Source: Chloroflexota bacterium
GTDB taxonomy: Bacteria; Chloroflexota; Anaerolineae; B4-G1
Reading direction: 5' to 3'
DNA: 10,053 nucleotides
NCBI GenBank assembly: GCA_003648125.1
Contig: QMOE01000040.1
Coordinates: forward strand, 1-10,053
The notes below the pieces were generated by a model. That model was not told where the DNA came from and ran no database searches. It saw only the letters and a list, made by a program, of their open reading frames with translations. Below are positions 7,901 through 10,053 of this stretch, in pieces. The translations under genes and the position numbers were made by a program. Position 1 is the first letter of the stretch, and each line of letters opens with the position of its first letter.

Positions 7901-9119
7901 CCAGGACGCGCTCTAGCAGTTTATCGAGCCGGAGCGTCGTGCTGAGCGTTTCGGCGGTGTTGAGCAAGGTGCGGGCTACTTCGCGCTCGCGCACGGCGTC
8001 GCTAAAGAGGCGCGCGTTTTCCATCGCCACGCCGATCTGCTGGCCGATGGTAGTCAGCAGGGCACTGTCGTTTTCAGAAAGGGAATGGGGCACGGTGTCA
8101 AAGAGACAAAAGACACCCAGAGTGCGATTCTGGTAGACAATCGGCGCGCCTGCGTAGGATTGCATCCCCAACTCTAACAGCTTGTCCGCATCTGCCCGAG
8201 TGTCTTGGCGCAGGTCTTGCAGTCCCAGGGATTTTTCCTCTCGATAAACAAAGTCGCATAGCGTACCACTCGTACCGTTGGTTTTCAGTCGTTCGACGAA
8301 AGGCAAGGGCAGGCCAGTGTGGCTAAAGGGCAAGAGATCACCCGTGCGATCTGCCAGGGCAATCAGACCACCAGTGAATCCCATCGTGCGAACGGTGTTC
8401 GAGAGGGCCTGGTTCAGGATTTCCTCCAGTTCTAGCGAGGAGGATAGCGCCTGAGCCACTGCGTTGAAAGCGGCCAGTTCCATGTTGCGGCGTTGCAGGG
8501 AGCGCTCGGCCTCCACGCGCTTGGTGACATCTCGAATGATGGACAAGAATAGGACATCACTGCCCTCTGTCAGCGGAGCGAGGGTCACTTCCACCGGTAT
8601 CAGGGTGCCATCGCGGCACAGTACCTGGGTCTCGAAGGGTGCGTCTTCGACGACATCAGATTGGGAGTAGATTTCACGCGCCGGCCAGAGTTGCGTCCCT
8701 GGAGCCTCTAAAGCGGTGGTTTTCATTGACAGCAACTCTTGGCGAGAATAACCAGTCAGTTGGCAGGCCCGGTGGTTCACGCCTACAATTTCTCCGTTTC
8801 CAGTTGCCAAAAAGATGGCGTCGTTCGCTTGCTCGAACAATGTCTGATAGCGGGCCTCGTTCTCGCGCAGTGCTTCTTCCTGCTCTCTACCACGGGCGTA
8901 GAGGCGAAAGATGATAGAGAAGGAGACTTGCATCATCGCAAAACTGCCCACGATCAACACGAACGTATCCAGCAACACCTCGTGCCACTGGATCCCCAGC
9001 CCAAACAGTTTATAGGCCGCATACGGCGCCAGCAACACCAATGGGGCAAGCATCATGCCCCATTTGAGACGTTGCAGTTGCTGGCGGGTGTGTTCCTCGA
9101 TTGATTCCATACCAATCAT
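4932..9119 (-). CDS. hybrid sensor histidine kinase: 2 TM, PAS, four GAF, HisKA, HATPase, two REC
   Basis: The product is 1395 residues. Order: two membrane helices (about 21-43, 46-72) with a very short outside loop; PAS with PAC (about 82-210); GAF1 (about 224-371), GAF2 (391-535), GAF3 (552-712), GAF4 (730-877); coiled coil (876-912); HisKA with H915 in SHELRTP; HATPase with N-box N1034, G1 box D1063-T-G-I-G and G2 box G1093-T-G-L-G; REC1 with acidic D1158-D1159, phosphoacceptor D1201 and K1250; REC2 with D1280-D1281, phosphoacceptor D1324, T1354 and K1376. The tiny periplasmic part means sensing is probably by the cytosolic PAS/GAF domains. REC2 has NKATL where most have KP. Each GAF ends with a similar helix (ENARLF, SSRLY, ENARLF, RARLF). 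Its ATG at 9119 overlaps the preceding stop as ATGA and has GAGGAG 10 bases upstream. Confidence 0.95.
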   Translation of the reverse strand: MIGMESIEEHTRQQLQRLKWGMMLAPLVLLAPYAAYKLFGLGIQWHEVLLDTFVLIVGSFAMMQVSFSIIFRLYARGREQEEALRENEARYQTLFEQANDAIFLATGNGEIVGVNHRACQLTGYSRQELLSMKTTALEAPGTQLWPAREIYSQSDVVEDAPFETQVLCRDGTLIPVEVTLAPLTEGSDVLFLSIIRDVTKRVEAERSLQRRNMELAAFNAVAQALSSSLELEEILNQALSNTVRTMGFTGGLIALADRTGDLLPFSHTGLPLPFVERLKTNGTSGTLCDFVYREEKSLGLQDLRQDTRADADKLLELGMQSYAGAPIVYQNRTLGVFCLFDTVPHSLSENDSALLTTIGQQIGVAMENARLFSDAVREREVARTLLNTAETLSTTLRLDKLLERVLDELQRVVPYDAASISMLRDERCWIVASRGPEHTAPRRFTLEDRPLVRRVVRGRGLVIVPNVRDEPDWTFTEETALVRSWLGVPLISKDEVIGVLMIDSHHLDAYDEQTARLAFAFAQQVALAIDSSRLYEQTRAQLRETTLLHSVTSALSSTLDMGQILPYVARSLCEILNSTSVEIYNLDEESNTVSVAAEYATSMASEKEKRSTLGQSYALADFPAAAETLAQRHPVQVLRDDPDIAPREQARLKDRDAQVVLLLPAVTGDHVLGLVRVWDSQSSRHFTTGEIATGQTLIHQAAVSMENARLFAETQRRVRELRLLHDVGLAASSGVRLEETLQAAAEALTAELVDARVTLLLLEPESGVLRLEASVGYPPGAIKDLRLKLGEGIVGWVAQHGQPALVPDVRLDPRYFEVAPDIRSELCVPLTAGPLIIGVLNVESIKLNAFTKDDQRLLSTLASNLTMLVERARLFEQVEAARVELEHRAEALEEANIRLQELDRLKDQFLANMSHELRTPLNSIIGFSEVLMDGLVGEMSPEQRDCVNDIHFSGEHLLTLINDILDLSKIEAGRMTLAPTSVDVVMLLADVEATITPLIEKKSQTLKIELDDGLPAIIADPIRIKQVLLNLLSNANKFTLFEGQITLSCRLAGPATVLFSVTDTGIGIKPEDQGIIFEEFRQVDGSASREMSGTGLGLAISKRLIEMHGGHIWVESEYGHGSTFSFLLPLDGPPEAKPRPFSKTGLLLQDKTVLVVEDDIQLSNLLAFYLHQEGYAPVQHYSGRGVLELARELRPVLITLDIMLPDQNGWDVLRALKSDQQTQDIPVLFISGLEDGELAFGLGAVGYLVKPVRREDLQPLLGKLVASKPAAQGVRVLVVDDDPQLLPLLQEMLPAESYTLLAALNGDEGLALAHAEHPDVILLDLMMPGISGFEVLEKLQAGEETAGIPIIILTAKDVTAKERQLLDDHIYGLVNKATLTPQSLLEALHRMDVQQ

Positions 9120-9505
9120 CGGGTTTTGGCTCCTCGCAGGTCCAAGTGGTGCCTTACCTGGTCAGGAAAAACGCGGGTGTCAATTGGCTTGGTGATATAG
9201 TCATCACATCCGGCCGCCACAGCCCGCTCGCGGTCGCCCGTCATGGCGTGGGCGGTGAGGGCCAAGATAGGGATGTGTGCGGTCTCCGGCTGTGCCTTGA
9301 TGGTCTGGGTGGCCTCGTATCCGCTGACCTTGGGTAGCTGGATGTCCATCAGGATCAGGTCCGGTTTCTCACGGGTAGCGATTTCGATTGCTTCCTTTCC
9401 ATCCACGGCAATCAGCAAACGGTAGCCGTAGGGCTGCAGGACTGTTTCCACCAGTTTGCGGTTCAGTGCGCTATCTTCGACGATGAGGATCGTTTCGCCT
9501 GCCAT
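9116..9505 (-). CDS. single-domain response regulator (CheY/DivK-like)
   Basis: The product is 129 residues and consists of one receiver domain with no output domain. Visible residues are the acidic pair E10-D11, phosphoacceptor D54 in ILMDIQLP, T84 in LALTAHAM and K106 in DYITKPID. The DIQLPKVSGYEAT and TAHAMTGDRERAVAAGCDDYI blocks are typical of the DivK-like group, which passes phosphoryl groups or binds kinases rather than DNA. The frame is open to 9586, but the ATG at 9505 is chosen: GAGGG lies 7 bases before it, and the promoter at 9548-9576 would start transcription inside the longer version. It is first in the operon and is probably the partner of the downstream hybrid kinase. Confidence 0.93.
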   Translation of the reverse strand: MAGETILIVEDSALNRKLVETVLQPYGYRLLIAVDGKEAIEIATREKPDLILMDIQLPKVSGYEATQTIKAQPETAHIPILALTAHAMTGDRERAVAAGCDDYITKPIDTRVFPDQVRHHLDLRGAKTR

Positions 9506-9547
9506 AGATTTCCCTCTAGCTTGAATTGACAGTTTGCTTGTGCCCAG

Positions 9548-9576
9548 ATTATAAGATTTTTTGGGGTTGCGGTCAA
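9548..9576 (-). promoter_or_regulatory. sigma70-type promoter of the four-gene operon
   Basis: On the minus strand TTGACC (9576-9571) and TATAAT (9553-9548) are separated by 17 bases; the -10 is perfect and the -35 matches 5 of 6. Transcription would start near 9541, leaving a leader of about 36 bases to the ATG at 9505. A perfect palindrome (9594-9618) sits 17 bases beyond the -35 and could be a regulator site. This is the only strong promoter seen for the four overlapping genes. Confidence 0.72.
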
Positions 9577-9593
9577 ATGGGGGCAAGGTGGAG

Positions 9594-9618
9594 AGACGCC
9601 AGCAAGATGCTGGCGTCT
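9594..9618. repeat. perfect 11-bp inverted repeat upstream of the operon promoter
   Basis: AGACGCCAGCA (9594-9604) and TGCTGGCGTCT (9608-9618) are exact reverse complements around a 3-nt loop. No run of T follows in either direction, which argues against an intrinsic terminator. Its place just upstream of the -35 fits an operator; its G-C richness and tight loop also fit a dispersed REP-type palindrome. Confidence 0.8.
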
Positions 9619-9646
9619 GGCGATCAAGATGGTGACAAGATACAGA

Positions 9647-9781
9647 AACTGGACTCTGGCAAATTTGGTGTTTTGAGCAGTTTTTGGGTCATTTCGACGT
9701 CGCCTACCCCCATATCTTGGGGTTCGAGAGTGCCGCAGACCCCCACATATGTGGGTTTGGAAAATTTGCCAGACTCCAGTT
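9647..9781. repeat. MITE-like 135-bp element with 20-bp terminal inverted arms
   Basis: The left arm AACTGGACTCTGGCAAATTT (9647-9666) is the reverse complement of 9762-9781 except for one position (C-C at 9654/9774). Allowing a 2-base gap, similarity continues outward into AGATA on both sides. The 95 bases between contain two related hairpins and no credible gene. Size, arms and closeness to an IS630-type transposase fit a small non-autonomous element, but no clear TA target duplication can be assigned. A structured RNA is an alternative. The 409 bases from 9506 to 9914 hold only this, the promoter, the palindromes and the 15-bp repeats. Confidence 0.6.
9706..9757. repeat. two related 19-nt hairpins, 33 bases apart, inside the inverted-arm element
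   Basis: ACCCCCATATCTTGGGGTT (9706-9724) and ACCCCCACATATGTGGGTT (9739-9757) share the same first seven bases and last five or so, and each folds on itself. The first has stem ACCCC/GGGGT; the second contains the perfect 14-bp palindrome CCCACATATGTGGG (9742-9755). Their inner bases differ while the ability to pair is kept. Confidence 0.6.
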
Positions 9782-9895
9782 GATATCTATTCCGAGGTAC
9801 ATACCCGATCTATGCGTTACGGAATCCCTACCGGTCCGACCTGTATACCTTGCCAGAACAACGTGCTGGCGTTGCCGCTTCCAGGTGATATCTAT
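9776..9895. repeat. 15-bp direct repeat pair, one mismatch
   Basis: CCAGTTGATATCTAT (9776-9790) recurs as CCAGGTGATATCTAT (9881-9895), 105 bases further on. The first copy forms the outer edge of the inverted-arm element; the second is 20 bases beyond the transposase stop and includes an imperfect palindrome GTGATA/TATCAC (9885-9898). The repeat may mark element ends or binding sites; the 90 bases between hold nothing else recognisable. Confidence 0.5.
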
Positions 9896-9914
9896 CACTT
9901 CTACTAGTACCTTT

Positions 9915-10053
9915 TCAAGGTGATTTTGATATAATCGGGTAGAGACGTTTGAGCTTGTTGCGAGCATTGATGGATGTGAACTGCCAATTGACAGTAGCAC
10001 CTTGTTCATTGCGAGCTTTTTCCCAAGCCGCAATTTCGCGGCCCAACGTTTCA
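9915..10053 (-). CDS. IS630-family transposase, C-terminal end, cut by the window edge
   Basis: Reading the minus strand from 10052 gives 45 residues to a TGA at 9917-9915: ETLGREIAAWEKARNEQG, then ATVNWQFTSINARNKLKRLYP and a short tail. The LxREIxAWExxRN block followed by NWQFTxxxARxKLKRLYP is the typical C-terminus of IS630-family transposases; the final Glu of their DDE triad should lie a little upstream, outside the window. The N-terminal remainder is not visible, so it cannot be said whether the gene is intact. The frame shows no break here. The insertion-sequence end should lie below 9915, but its terminal repeat cannot be fixed without the other end. Confidence 0.85.
   Translation of the reverse strand, partial: ETLGREIAAWEKARNEQGATVNWQFTSINARNKLKRLYPIISKSP

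Noticed and set aside
7212..7916. Plus-strand open frame of 234 codons opposite the GAF region of the kinase
   Set aside because: It is a shadow of the kinase coding frame, with no recognisable domain or ribosome site.
9706..9757. A degenerate CRISPR array
   Set aside because: There are only two units, each a self-complementary hairpin, with a single 14-base gap and no cas genes nearby.
9930..9935. Perfect TATAAT on the plus strand
   Set aside because: It lies opposite the last codons of the transposase and has no matching -35 at 16-18 bases.
9704..10033. Minus-strand open frame of 109 codons at the right edge
   Set aside because: It runs out of frame with the transposase C-terminus and through the palindromic element; its sequence resembles no protein family.

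Overview
The window most resembles a chromosomal segment of a GC-rich bacterium of the Chloroflexota (Anaerolineae-like). This placement is an inference from overall character: a multi-GAF hybrid histidine kinase, a PBP with a MecA-like N-terminal domain, a Maf protein with an unusual Cys/His tail, a clan AA protease paired with a small beta-rich protein, and an IS630-type transposase. No marker gene fixes the taxonomy. No rRNA, tRNA or CRISPR array is visible.

Left part (1-1375, mainly + strand): a doublet of short palindromes lies between 12-bp direct repeats (7-130). It is followed by a Nudix hydrolase gene (144-821), a gap of about 256 bases with only a doubtful minus-strand ORF, and a small two-segment membrane protein (1078-1308). 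A weak bidirectional terminator-like structure (1308-1341) separates this block from the convergent genes to its right.

Middle-left (1376-2040, - strand): a two-gene unit has its own near-consensus sigma70-type promoter (2012-2040). It encodes a 71-residue beta-rich protein resembling the small DUF104/antitoxin-like partners, overlapping by 14 bp a 128-residue retropepsin-like aspartic protease. Its base composition looks lower in GC than its neighbours.

Main block (2081-9576, - strand): four genes are joined by three 4-bp stop/start overlaps behind a second near-consensus promoter (9548-9576). They are a single-domain response regulator, a 1395-residue hybrid histidine kinase (2 TM, PAS, 4 GAF, HisKA, HATPase, REC, REC), a Maf nucleotide pyrophosphatase, and a class B penicillin-binding lipoprotein. 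The layout suggests that environmental or redox/ligand sensing is co-expressed with cell-wall synthesis and nucleotide-pool or septum-related functions. The start of the PBP gene is built from six heptanucleotide repeats, which could make its expression phase-variable.

Right edge (9577-10053): this AT-richer, gene-poor stretch has a perfect 11-bp hairpin, a MITE-like 135-bp element with 20-bp terminal inverted arms enclosing two related hairpins, a 15-bp direct repeat, and the 3' end of an IS630-family transposase running off the window.
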